A stretch of DNA of 64,000 nt, taken from assembly GCA_050951505.1 (NCBI GenBank), contig JBMNJE010000001.1, positions 62,001 through 126,000 on the forward strand, read 5' to 3'. A program made the position numbers and the translations under genes. The DNA is from DUOA01 sp012839095 (lineage in GTDB: Bacteria; Bacillota; Clostridia; Caldicoprobacterales; DTU083). This document shows, in pieces, positions 16,522 through 26,259 of the stretch. Within the stretch, counting starts at the first letter, position 1. Each line of letters begins with the position of its first letter. The notes under the pieces are model-generated. The model was not told the DNA's origin. It saw only the letters and a list, made by a program, of their open reading frames with translations, and did no database searches.

Positions 16522-19500
16522 TTAAATTACCTCATCAAAGGAGGCGGTGACGGAGCCCTCCACTTCAAACAGCCAGAGATCCAGGCTGTAGGAAACGGTG
16601 GCAGAGCAGTAAAGCAGCCAGTCGTCACTTGGCGGAATGGACTCGATCCTGCCTCTGGCATCGAGATACAGGCTGATAATGTCAAACTTTTTGCCCTTGA
16701 CCTTTACGCCCCCTTCTATTCCGCCTTTCAGATAGATTTCCAGTACAAACTTGCCGCCCTGCCCTTCGTAATCAAAATAATAGGCTCCATCCGCACCGGC
16801 ATAGAGATAGCCGTAAAGATAGACAATTGTGATATTTGCTTCCTTTTCAAATCCGATCTCCAGCTTGGCCCTGATATAGGAGTCGCCGCCATCGTCAATG
16901 CGGAAGGCAAAGCCTGCACCAAAACGGAATATCCCTATGTTTCCGGCAAGTGTTTCCGGATACCCAATTGAGATGCCAAAGAGGTGCGGGCTGAATTCAA
17001 AGCCAAAGCTGCCGCTGACCCTTGCCGCCACAAGATTAATATCCTCAAGGGTCATGCTGAAGGAGAAATAGCGCTGCGGATGGCTGTACAGGATTACAGC
17101 CGAACCTACATGCTTAAAGCCGTCGCCATGGATCATGCCTGCTATATCAAGAGGTATATAGACGCCTCCGTCAGCGTTGATGACAGGGCCTTTCTCAAAA
17201 CCGAAGTACAGGTCACGGATTTCACAGAAGCCGGAGATGCGCATGGTTCCCCTGACTCCGGCTGCAAATTTTTCATCAGCCCCCTTATGGACCTGCATGT
17301 TCTTTATAAAGCCGGAAACCTGCCCGGGGTTTGTCGGGAACTGATACCGGCCTTCCCCGTCCTTTTCCACTGTCATGTTATAGGTTACTATGCCGGTGAA
17401 GTCCTTGATATTACCTGCACCAAAGTTTATGGGCTTATCCCGGGATTCCTGTATCATACCTACAGCGAAGTAGCAGCGCTTTTTATCCATATCATATCCG
17501 AAGCGTGTCTCCGTCTTTACCGGCAGCTCATTCAACTGACCCAGATAATTCAGGCTCAGCTTCTCTGTTTCGAACTCCATGAGCCCCTGGCTGCCTCCTG
17601 CTGCCTGGCCTGAACCGGTAAGTTTGGGCACCAGCAGACCCTTGATATCGATGCAGTCGTCAAAGCCGGCATCCAGCACCGAACTGGATTCTTCATACAG
17701 GACAACAGGCTTAAACCCTTCCCTGACCTTGATAATGACAGAGTCGGTTGTCTCCTGGCCTATAGGGATGTTTTCAGAAAGCACCGTGGAGCCTGACAGT
17801 GTAAGCCAGAAGGGCAGGGTTCTTATATATTTCTTATCCCTTGCCTTGCATTCCAGATCCAGGGCTCTTATTTCCATGGTAAAACCATGAAAGTCAACAG
17901 CTGTCGGCTTGTCAAGCCCGACACCGGCATATTTTCTTTCCGGATCATTGAACCGGCTGGTCATTACCGCTTCTGACGGAACAATCATGTCAGTGAATGC
18001 CAGAGGCTCTTCCGTTTTGACCTCCGCTGTATCCATGACAATGCTGCCGTTGAAATGCATACCGTCCGGTTTGAAGAATCCCCCGTCTATCCTGAGGTCA
18101 ATGTCCTCGCCATTGGAGTCTTCTATCAGGGTCGGCGCTACGGAGCAAAGGAACTCTCCCTTCTTCCCGTCTGCATTGTCTTCCTTGTTGGTATAAAGCT
18201 TTGCCTTGACCCAGTTGTTGCTGAAAAGCTCCAGCTTTACCTCAGCGTTAATCTCCAGATTGACACGGTTGGCATACATATCCAGCATGCAGTCATAAAC
18301 CAGCACATCTTCAAAGCCGCCCAGGGCATCGCCGAATTGCGCCGGCACTCCCTTGTCGTTGTACAGATAGGTTTGGTAGTTGAAACCGTTCAAATCGTAG
18401 ATCATTTCTCCGGGTGCAAGCACAAAATCTATGGGCTTGCCTTCCTTTGACTGTACAAAATCTGAAGGAAGGGTCAGCTTGCCGCCCTTAATTACCATAC
18501 CGGTCCAGAAGGCCTTTTCCGTTTCGCTAGGTGTCTGGCTGCCCTCCTCCCTGGTAATGAAGTTGTCGCGGTCAAGGTCCACAGTGACGGCAGCAGGCGT
18601 CAGTATAATGGCCTGGGAACGCTGCTTTTCAATGGAAAGGCTTCGCTCTGTTATCCTGACGGGAGACATCCGGGCTGACTCCACCAAAAAGCCCCTGCCA
18701 TCCCATCCTTCCACCTGAATGGGAATATAGGCACATTCATCCTGCAGGTTTTTATCGTCGGGCACTATGAGAAGTGCATTTTGCTGCACATTCCGGCCGA
18801 ACTTTATTATGGCCTTGTTGACAGCGGCCTCCAGCTCAGCAGGCAGGACACCGTCAAGGCAGTTCATAAGCCGGTCCATTTCATTGGTTTCCGGATGTCC
18901 CCCTGCATAGGTGCCCGGTACACCCGGTCCTTGTGCATCTGCGCGCTCAAAGGGCAGGATCAGCCTTCCGGCCAATTGGCCGTTATCTGAAACCTTATCA
19001 TTGGTGATTTGAAGGGAGGCCGATTCCACACGCAGGGCAGCGCCTCCGGGAACAAGCAGCTGCAGACATTGAACCGAGTTGTTTTCAGTGGTCAGCTTAC
19101 CGCTCATCCTGCCCTGCATATCAAAGGTAAGATTGCTGCCTGATACGAATTCAAACCCTTCGTTGTTCAAGGTTTCCAGGTGGGACTTCATTGATACACG
19201 GCTGTTAACCAGTATGATAAAGTCTTCCGCTTCGGTCTTTTCACCGTTCATCCGGATCCAGGCCTCCCCGATCTCATGGAGATTGAACTGTCCGTGGCGT
19301 ATGTCGGGGATATTGCCTCTTACTGCCAGCAATCCGTTTCTCAGATCGGCATCGATAAACTCCAGTGCATACAGGTCTCCTATGAGATTCCGGTTTGGAA
19401 CAGTGCTTTTTACGAAGCCGCTGGCAACCGCCCTGTTCTTATGGGGGGAGATTTCCAGGCTGGAAAGGGTAATGCCCAGCTTGGGAAAGCTTACGGGTTC

Positions 19501-22500
19501 TGAAATATAAACCGTCCCTGAGGACATCAGCCAGTGATTGCCCCATTTCTCAATTACGGCATTTTGAATCTTTACCGGAACAGGGCTGGAAGCACCCATA
19601 TCAAGCTTGGCAGTGCCCGAGTAGGCAGGCGGGGCATTTGCAGTGCCAACAGCCAGTCTGGATACACTTATGTCCGTCAGTACATAATCGGCAAGGTGTT
19701 TAATCTCTGCCCTGTCGAAGTGCGTATTTTCCATTACTATGCCGGAAGCTGTCAGGCCGGAAACAGCTCCCCTCTGCACATCAGCCCTGCCGGGATTAAT
19801 CTGGAGCTTCAAAACGGAAAGAAATACCTGCCTTTCATCCGAACCCGCTTCGTTCTCAACCCTGACGATGAAGGTATAGTTGCCCGCAGCAATGCCCTTA
19901 TCTATCGTAAGCAGGCCATTATCGTCAATGCTTGCTTCATCGGGTACCGGTGCCATTTTCGGTATCTGCTTCAATGACCAGGAGAGCGGCTTGCTTCCGG
20001 CGGCTGATAATTGCACCGTATACTCTCCGGTCCCGCGTAAAAATCTAAATGCATATTCATCCTCCCGGTTTTCCAGTTTAGGCGGTATGATTGCAGTTTG
20101 TGTGGGGGCAGGCGAGGATGTTGGCGCAGCAGATGGAGCAGGCGTAGGGGAAGGTGCAGGTGAAGGTGAAGGCGTGGGCGAAGGTTTGATTTCAGGGGTT
20201 GATTCAGGTGTGGGGGAAGGTGTTGGAACAGTCGGTTCGTAGGAGGAGTCGGGAATAAAGGGCTCGATGTCAGAGAAGAATTTCTTTTGTGCCAGAACCG
20301 GCTCAGAGAATTCGCTGAGATATCCGCCTGTGTCCAGTACCTTGACTTTGTACCAGTTATAGGCAAAGGGGTCGGCATCCTCATCTGTCCATTCAGGCTC
20401 AAACAGGAGAGGACTGGCCTGATAATATTCACCGTCCCTGGAATCTGCGCGATATACGATATAGCCTACTGTATCCTCCAGGCACTCTTGCCTGGTCAGA
20501 GGCTCCATGGCAGGCAAATCCCAGCTTAGCTTCGGTTTGCTGCCCGTCATGTCCGCCTTCAGGCCGGTTATCGGGTCAAAGGGACGGTTGCGCCGGGGTG
20601 AAGCTTCCACAGGCTCCGCCCGGGTGGAACCCAGGTTGTCGTCATTCCAGGCCTGCACGGTATAAAGGTACATGACACCATATTGGGCTGTCGTATCCAT
20701 TATAGACAGGGGTTTAAGAAGCCCGGTAGCGGGATCCACCGCTTCAGCAGTGTCATAGTCCGCCGGAAGCTCTCCTACAACCTCCCAGGACACCAGGCTC
20801 ATCATTTCAACTGAAAGATCCCTGTAATCTGCCAGGGCCAGGGGACCGAAGTCTTTCATTATTCTCTGATAGATATCAAGCCTTCTATCTCCGGGAACCA
20901 ATTCCAGTCTTTCAGACAGGCTTCCGACTGTGTAATTAAGGGTCTTAAACCTGCTCACAGCGCTGAGGGATGACATGCCCGTCTGGCTTTGGGCTGTCAA
21001 TTGTATGGACTTCATAAGCATGGACGTCAGAAAGGTGTCACTTTCTGACGGGCTCTCAAACAGCACGGCTTTCAGCCGGGGATCGATGGCAGCCAGATAG
21101 CTGTCGCTGATTTTGGGAATGGCGGCCCGGTAAACTACATACCTGTCGCAGTGGGGCACGGCGGAGAAATTGATCTGTACGCCGTCCTTGCGCTGGAGGG
21201 GCAAAAGAAGGTTCGGTGTCTGCGGCGGCTTGGTGGATGGCACGCGGAAGCGCTCCACAATGCCTGTTGAGGACTCGACGCCCCATGGCGAAACTGATAC
21301 AACCCTGTAGTAATAATAATGGGCATGGCTCTGCTCCACCGGGTCGATATATTTTGGAGTGGTCAGCCGGTCTCCAACCAGTGTCCAGTCAAGGGTTGAT
21401 TCATCCACCGGTTTCTTGAATGAAGGCACCTCGGCGCGGTACACCCGGTAGAATTGTACCTGGGGGTCCTCCGGGGCTTCCCAATCCAAAGTAACAAATC
21501 CGCCTTCCACAGAAAGCCTGCTTACCAGTTCAGGATTCTCAAACAGCTTTCCTGACGATCCTGTCCGCTGCAATGAACTGATGATGCCCGGATCCATCTC
21601 AGGCTGGAGGCAGATGAGAAAGAGGGATACAGAGCCCGGAGACTTGTCAAGCCCTCCCAGCACCAGCTGATTCTGTGTCAGCGTCTTATCGGCTGCCTTT
21701 TCCCAGGGGCCCATCATCACAAGCTCGTCCCGGGTCATCTGCTGCATCTCATCAAGAGACTTTGGCTCAAACATGGGCCTATAAACAACATAGCCGGCCA
21801 GACCTTCTCCGCTGTATGCAGGCCATTTAAGCCTCGCTGTACCGTCCGGAAGCACATCTTCACCGCGTACGGCAGCCAGCATGTGAATATAACGCTGGTC
21901 GGGCAGATTTCCGAAGGCTGGATCTATGGTCAATGGCAGGCTGGTGCCGTTAAGGAATTTACCGATCGTAACACCCAGTCTATCTGCAAGGCTGACAGTA
22001 GAAGTATCAACTCCCGGAATTGACCTCATGGGCTTGGATGCATCGGCTTTAAGGTTTTCCATGGTTACAGGCCCTTCATCCACAAGGCCGGGGGGCAGCA
22101 GTGAACGGTCGGGCAGCTCCCGGACAAGCATGGAGATATTAAGGGAAGAAGGAAGGTCAGGCTCCGTATCGGCAGGAACAGCACAGGTAACCGACTGGGA
22201 CCAGGCACTTTCATTGTTCCAGGAATCCCAGGCGGAAACCCAGTATTTATAGGTAACTCCCTCCCTTATATCCTTGTCAAAATATACCATATCAGGATCG
22301 GGGCTGCTTGATTTTCTCACTCCTCTTTCAGGCTGTCCGGATCCATCCAATGCCCCGGGCACGCCCCTTTCCCTTTCATCCGGCTTGTCAAAGTCAAGGC
22401 TGGCAATCGGCTCCGGCTTGCCGTAGGGCCGGGCGCCGTCGGCCTTGGCACGATACAAGACAAAACGGATGGTATCCGCTGAATCTGTGTATATGGGGAT

Positions 22501-24363
22501 GGCAATTCCTTTTTTGCCTCTGTTCCGCTGAAATGCCCGGGAAACCGAATCATTTTCTCTAAGACTTCTGCCGCTGTCATCACCTGAGTACACCGGTGCA
22601 CCCATTGAAGGAGCATTTGGTGGTGTTACCTTTTCCACCCTAAGTTTTATAACATCCGAATACTCACTGGTACGTCCGAACACATCTATGGAACGGATGC
22701 GGTATTCGGCAGTCCTGCCGTTTTCCACTTCGTCCTCATAAAAGACCGGTGATTCAAAGTAGATACCCAATATATCCAGCACATAGGTTACAACCACCGG
22801 TTCATCGTTTATTTGTGTGAATTGACTTTCCCCGTCCAGCCTGCGCTCTATATAATATCCGCTCAGAATGCTCCTTTCTTCCTTATCTTCCGGCTGCTTC
22901 CAGCGCAGCGGCACCTTACCGTCGATGCCGTAGCCCATGAGTCCCTGCGGTTTTGAAAGGCTGCAGTTCCTGCCATATTCAACAGACAGAACCGCTCCTC
23001 CGCCGTCCGGCGTCTCAACCCTGTAGGTAACCTTGGTGCCATCTTCAAGACCAAGCTCCGAGAGATCATCCCTTATAAGAAAGCCTGCCTCTTCGGCAAA
23101 CTCATCATCCACAAAGCTTAAGGTAGCTATCTGCTGTCTTGCGGCTAGAATTGATTGGGCAAGCTCATATTTATTTTTCCCGTCAGGCAGCTGCTTCATG
23201 GAATCAATCCCCAGCTCCCGGAAGGACTGAATAACCGAAGAGTTCTTCCATATATTTGACTTTGTCACTGCATTTGTTAATTGGCTGTTATCCTGGCCGG
23301 AAGCCAAAAAAATTGGTGAATCCAGCAGCAGGTCGGTTGCAGGTATCTTCTGCTCAATGCCGTTTGGTATGGTAATGAGAGCTTCCTTCATCTTCATAAA
23401 ATCAAGCTCTCCGTCCACCCGGGGCTTTTGCTCTTCACCATCGGTGCGATAAGCTGTCTCCCGGAATTCCGAAGGGGACATACCAAGGAAAGACAGCTTA
23501 TCCTGAGTCAATGCTGCCTGCCTGTACAGTTCCTGAATCAGGTCGGCGTTTTCCACTTCAAGCTTTCCTGCAAGCACCGGCCCGGGGGATGCAGCCTGGT
23601 CCGCAATAAGCGTGCTCTTGCCGTTCAGCTCACGGTATAGCTTATAGCCTTCAACCGGCAGCCAGTCACCGGACGGGATCATGTGAATCAATGCCCGGCC
23701 GTTTTCACAGGTTCCTTTCATATTCATTGTTACCGGCATGAGCACCAGGTCACCTTGCTCCTGAGGGGTAATCAGGCTGTCCACGGCGGCTTTCAGCTCT
23801 GTAAGGACCTGGCCTTGTTTCTCCAGCTCCGCTGCCAAAGCCGCACTTGCTCCACTTGACCTACCCGGCATGTCACTGGATACCTCAATATCAGCTGCTT
23901 CATCAGATATGCCGATACCGGAGCTCTGCCTGGCATCTGTGTCTGATAAGGGGATTATGAGAGCCGCATCAATACTGTCCGGTGATTCGTTCAACCGTTC
24001 CGTAAGCTGTTCGCCCAGACTTCGCAGGTTGTTCAGAGCCAGGCGGGAGTCTGCAATGTCGGTTATATCCCTAACAGCCAGCAATTCCTCTGCAATGGAC
24101 GGTTTTTTCAATAATGCATCAATCCGGGGATTATCACAGTGAAGAAGTTCTTCCAGGGTTTGTGGCTCCTCAGGGTCGGTTTCCGCAAGGATATATTCCC
24201 GGTTAGGCAGGAAGGAAGGAACACCCGGCCGGAACACTCCACATGCCCAAAGTACAACCAGCACCACAAGCGTTAATGCAGGAACCACCACCAGCAAGGA
24301 TCTTGTGGTATGGCTGCGAAACTGTGAAATTATCCAGTTCCATATCTTCTTTATTAATTTCAC
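16522..24363 (-). CDS. Giant FN3-repeat cell-surface protein (2613 residues)
   Basis: The largest gene here, about 285 kDa. A basic N-terminus (MKLIKKIWNWII) precedes one membrane helix (about residues 23-42) ending LWACG, either a signal anchor or an atypical lipobox. Residues about 70-460 are a helical and mixed region. Six fibronectin-III-like modules follow, each marked by a YxVYR-type strand at about 502, 634, 858, 973, 1076 and 1303. A Pro/Ser/Thr/Ala linker spans about 1374-1422, then an Ig-like module. The last 1100 residues are beta-rich with AsmA-like alternating strands, an EF-hand-type loop (DLDRDNFITREE, about 1925-1936) and a glycine/aromatic end (GYLYAGADGAYYFDYEGQG). There is no LPXTG, SLH or dockerin. 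The GTG start follows AGGGGG. Codon usage resembles its neighbours. No known function; the FN3 context (VFGRTSEYSD) recalls large proteins I associate with contractile-injection loci, but no such genes lie here. Confidence 0.9.
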   Translation of the reverse strand: MKLIKKIWNWIISQFRSHTTRSLLVVVPALTLVVLVVLWACGVFRPGVPSFLPNREYILAETDPEEPQTLEELLHCDNPRIDALLKKPSIAEELLAVRDITDIADSRLALNNLRSLGEQLTERLNESPDSIDAALIIPLSDTDARQSSGIGISDEAADIEVSSDMPGRSSGASAALAAELEKQGQVLTELKAAVDSLITPQEQGDLVLMPVTMNMKGTCENGRALIHMIPSGDWLPVEGYKLYRELNGKSTLIADQAASPGPVLAGKLEVENADLIQELYRQAALTQDKLSFLGMSPSEFRETAYRTDGEEQKPRVDGELDFMKMKEALITIPNGIEQKIPATDLLLDSPIFLASGQDNSQLTNAVTKSNIWKNSSVIQSFRELGIDSMKQLPDGKNKYELAQSILAARQQIATLSFVDDEFAEEAGFLIRDDLSELGLEDGTKVTYRVETPDGGGAVLSVEYGRNCSLSKPQGLMGYGIDGKVPLRWKQPEDKEERSILSGYYIERRLDGESQFTQINDEPVVVTYVLDILGIYFESPVFYEDEVENGRTAEYRIRSIDVFGRTSEYSDVIKLRVEKVTPPNAPSMGAPVYSGDDSGRSLRENDSVSRAFQRNRGKKGIAIPIYTDSADTIRFVLYRAKADGARPYGKPEPIASLDFDKPDERERGVPGALDGSGQPERGVRKSSSPDPDMVYFDKDIREGVTYKYWVSAWDSWNNESAWSQSVTCAVPADTEPDLPSSLNISMLVRELPDRSLLPPGLVDEGPVTMENLKADASKPMRSIPGVDTSTVSLADRLGVTIGKFLNGTSLPLTIDPAFGNLPDQRYIHMLAAVRGEDVLPDGTARLKWPAYSGEGLAGYVVYRPMFEPKSLDEMQQMTRDELVMMGPWEKAADKTLTQNQLVLGGLDKSPGSVSLFLICLQPEMDPGIISSLQRTGSSGKLFENPELVSRLSVEGGFVTLDWEAPEDPQVQFYRVYRAEVPSFKKPVDESTLDWTLVGDRLTTPKYIDPVEQSHAHYYYYRVVSVSPWGVESSTGIVERFRVPSTKPPQTPNLLLPLQRKDGVQINFSAVPHCDRYVVYRAAIPKISDSYLAAIDPRLKAVLFESPSESDTFLTSMLMKSIQLTAQSQTGMSSLSAVSRFKTLNYTVGSLSERLELVPGDRRLDIYQRIMKDFGPLALADYRDLSVEMMSLVSWEVVGELPADYDTAEAVDPATGLLKPLSIMDTTAQYGVMYLYTVQAWNDDNLGSTRAEPVEASPRRNRPFDPITGLKADMTGSKPKLSWDLPAMEPLTRQECLEDTVGYIVYRADSRDGEYYQASPLLFEPEWTDEDADPFAYNWYKVKVLDTGGYLSEFSEPVLAQKKFFSDIEPFIPDSSYEPTVPTPSPTPESTPEIKPSPTPSPSPAPSPTPAPSAAPTSSPAPTQTAIIPPKLENREDEYAFRFLRGTGEYTVQLSAAGSKPLSWSLKQIPKMAPVPDEASIDDNGLLTIDKGIAAGNYTFIVRVENEAGSDERQVFLSVLKLQINPGRADVQRGAVSGLTASGIVMENTHFDRAEIKHLADYVLTDISVSRLAVGTANAPPAYSGTAKLDMGASSPVPVKIQNAVIEKWGNHWLMSSGTVYISEPVSFPKLGITLSSLEISPHKNRAVASGFVKSTVPNRNLIGDLYALEFIDADLRNGLLAVRGNIPDIRHGQFNLHEIGEAWIRMNGEKTEAEDFIILVNSRVSMKSHLETLNNEGFEFVSGSNLTFDMQGRMSGKLTTENNSVQCLQLLVPGGAALRVESASLQITNDKVSDNGQLAGRLILPFERADAQGPGVPGTYAGGHPETNEMDRLMNCLDGVLPAELEAAVNKAIIKFGRNVQQNALLIVPDDKNLQDECAYIPIQVEGWDGRGFLVESARMSPVRITERSLSIEKQRSQAIILTPAAVTVDLDRDNFITREEGSQTPSETEKAFWTGMVIKGGKLTLPSDFVQSKEGKPIDFVLAPGEMIYDLNGFNYQTYLYNDKGVPAQFGDALGGFEDVLVYDCMLDMYANRVNLEINAEVKLELFSNNWVKAKLYTNKEDNADGKKGEFLCSVAPTLIEDSNGEDIDLRIDGGFFKPDGMHFNGSIVMDTAEVKTEEPLAFTDMIVPSEAVMTSRFNDPERKYAGVGLDKPTAVDFHGFTMEIRALDLECKARDKKYIRTLPFWLTLSGSTVLSENIPIGQETTDSVIIKVREGFKPVVLYEESSSVLDAGFDDCIDIKGLLVPKLTGSGQAAGGSQGLMEFETEKLSLNYLGQLNELPVKTETRFGYDMDKKRCYFAVGMIQESRDKPINFGAGNIKDFTGIVTYNMTVEKDGEGRYQFPTNPGQVSGFIKNMQVHKGADEKFAAGVRGTMRISGFCEIRDLYFGFEKGPVINADGGVYIPLDIAGMIHGDGFKHVGSAVILYSHPQRYFSFSMTLEDINLVAARVSGSFGFEFSPHLFGISIGYPETLAGNIGIFRFGAGFAFRIDDGGDSYIRAKLEIGFEKEANITIVYLYGYLYAGADGAYYFDYEGQGGKFVLEIYLKGGIEGGVKVKGKKFDIISLYLDARGRIESIPPSDDWLLYCSATVSYSLDLWLFEVEGSVTASFDEVI

Positions 24364-24452
24364 ACTTATTACCCCCTGTTTATCTTCCTGCTTGCAAGAA
24401 CCTGATGCACACTTACTAATTTATTTTCACATACATTTGTTTGCCGGTATAG

Positions 24453-24522
24453 CTACCTCTTGGGGTAGGGCAGAAAAAAATCCTGCCTTGATCCGGCAGG
24501 ATGTGATTCACCCCGGGGGTGA
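24453..24522. promoter_or_regulatory. Two short dyads upstream of the giant gene
   Basis: CTACC tcttgg GGTAG (24453-24468) and TCACCCC G GGGGTGA (24508-24522) are inverted repeats lying between the regulator gene and the giant gene. Their size and place would fit operators of the LuxR-type regulator next door, but this is inference. Nothing else is seen in the gap 24364-24619 except the terminator. Confidence 0.35.
24474..24502 (-). terminator. Terminator of the LuxR-type regulator gene
   Basis: Read on the minus strand, ATCCTGCC and GGCAGGAT form a perfect 8-base stem with a 7-base loop, followed by T7. It sits about 120 bases after the regulator's stop codon and 110 bases before the giant gene, so the two are probably separate transcripts. 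Confidence 0.85.
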
Positions 24523-24619
24523 TTGACAAGCTGTATTATTCTTCTGGTATGGATGATATGTAATTCTTTTGTGCGGTCTTGCACAGGGGATATTTCATAA
24601 AGGTCATTCATTGATGGCA

Positions 24620-26066
24620 CTAAGGCTGACTTTTCCGTTCATTGCCTAACCTTGCAAACAATTGTGAACGTCCGCTGATGCCAAGTTTTTTATAAAGGTT
24701 CTTGTTGTGAAACTTCACGGTGTCAGTGGATATGTCCAAATCTATCGCTATCTGCTTTAAGGTATATCCCTTAAGAAGCAGTGCGGCGACCTCCTTTTCC
24801 CTGGGGGTAAGGTTCAGGCCTTCAAACCTGTCCATTTGCCCTTTATCAGACCGGGCATCGGACATGCTGGCACGACGGAAATCCTCTGACCAATCGGAAA
24901 AAAACAGATTCTCTGAATAGGCGGGCGACAGCAGGATAAATATAACAAATACTGCTGCAGTTGCAGCTGTTGCAGCCAAGGGCAGGTGTCCCGGAAAAAA
25001 GGTTGACAAGTGTGCCGGGAATCATATACATCAGAAGACAGCCCGGAAGTATGATCACCAGGCTGCGCTTGAATAAACGGAAACTGCCATGCTTGTTGAA
25101 TACGCACCCCAAGAGATAATAGGAGGCTATATACCCCATCTGCTCAAAGCCGTGAAAGAGACGGGAGAGTTCCCGGCCCAATGAACCTTCCGGAGTAAAG
25201 TATAGGGCATAAGCGCACACCATGGATATGAAAAACAGGTTGCACATATGCCATATGCTCCGTTTGGCAAACATCTGAATTGCAAAGGCCAGGCCGACAA
25301 CCAGAATACCTACCAGGCCATTGGATACAAGGGCGGCCGGAGTGGAGGCAACGGGTAAATATGTATAGAATATCTCCACCAGCTTGTGAGCAACAAAAAA
25401 GAAGAGCATCAGCTTAAGAGCTGTATTGAGTTTTCCCTCAGGCCTTTTGTATGCATCTGAAAAATCACCGGCCTTATATGACATAAGGCAAATAGCAGTA
25501 CCGATCACCAGAATGGTCAGATAGGTTTTGCTGAAGAGGCCGGAGATAAAGGAAAGGCCATAATCCAGTTCCATAAGCATGCAGAAGAAGGAGATCATGG
25601 CCGCACCAAAAAACCGCTCTGTATTATTGAGACCAAAGGTATAGGCAAAAGCCGCACAGGCAGCGCAGCCCCCGAATCCGAAGGTAAAGAGAACCGCAAA
25701 CAGGAGAGAGGCCTGGCTTTCCGGCAGGAAAATCCAGGGGATAAATCCGGATAAAGCAATCAAAACCGATGCCCGGGCCACTGCTGTTACATTTTGTGCC
25801 CTTGAGAAGGCAAAAATTACACCTGCGCCGATACAATATGCGCTGCCCATCAGTGTCATTGCATCAATTCCCAGGAGGCGGAAGTCGGTTTCAAACAGCT
25901 TCCCCTGCATGTTGGCAAATACCGGGGCCAGCGGGAAAATCAGCATATAGCGCAGGCGGCTGAAGCGAATATTACTGAAGCTGAGCAGCTCCTGCGATTT
26001 CCACAGCCTGCCCAGGGAAGCAGACAAGCGAAAAAAATAATTACAATGCTTGTTTTTCCGGGCCAT
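24620..26066 (-). pseudogene. Membrane-embedded LuxR-type regulator, interrupted by a frameshift
   Basis: Two frames together make one protein of about 480 residues. From the ATG at 26066 (MARKNKHCNYFF) come roughly ten to twelve hydrophobic segments resembling an MFS-like sensor domain. At 24995-25000 (an A6 tract, T6 in the coding strand) the frame breaks; dropping one base joins GTLVNLF to GHLPLAATAATAAVF and a last helix. The C-terminus (24620-24820) is a LuxR/FixJ helix-turn-helix: LTPREKEVAALLLKGYTLKQ with TDTVKFHNKNLYKKLGI. This domain arrangement is known from solo LuxR proteins of anaerobes. If the shift is real, the membrane part lacks its DNA-binding end and the gene is dead; if it is an assembly error, the gene is intact. 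It probably regulates the adjacent giant gene (inference). Confidence 0.75.
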
Positions 26067-26143
26067 AATGATCCCCCGCACAAATATTATCAGTAATAAC
26101 CCTTGCTTCGTTTCCTTCTGAGCTGCTTAGTAAGTTCAGTTAC

Positions 26144-26149
26144 ATTATA
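26144..26149 (-). promoter_or_regulatory. -10 box of the LuxR-type regulator gene
   Basis: A perfect TATAAT on the minus strand, about 80 bases before the chosen start. No good -35 hexamer is present at 16-18 bases. The remaining gap to 26259 shows no gene. Confidence 0.4.
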
Positions 26150-26259
26150 CTGCCTTTTCCTGTAAAATTGAATATCAGCTTCATTAAAATAATACCATAA
26201 CTCCAACTTTGTTTTCCCGGGACGTCCGGCAAAAACCAAAAATCTAATTGACGGCAGGG

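Noticed and set aside
20040..20250. Low-complexity repeat in the giant gene
   Set aside because: It is the coding sequence of the Pro/Ser/Thr linker, not a DNA repeat element or CRISPR array.
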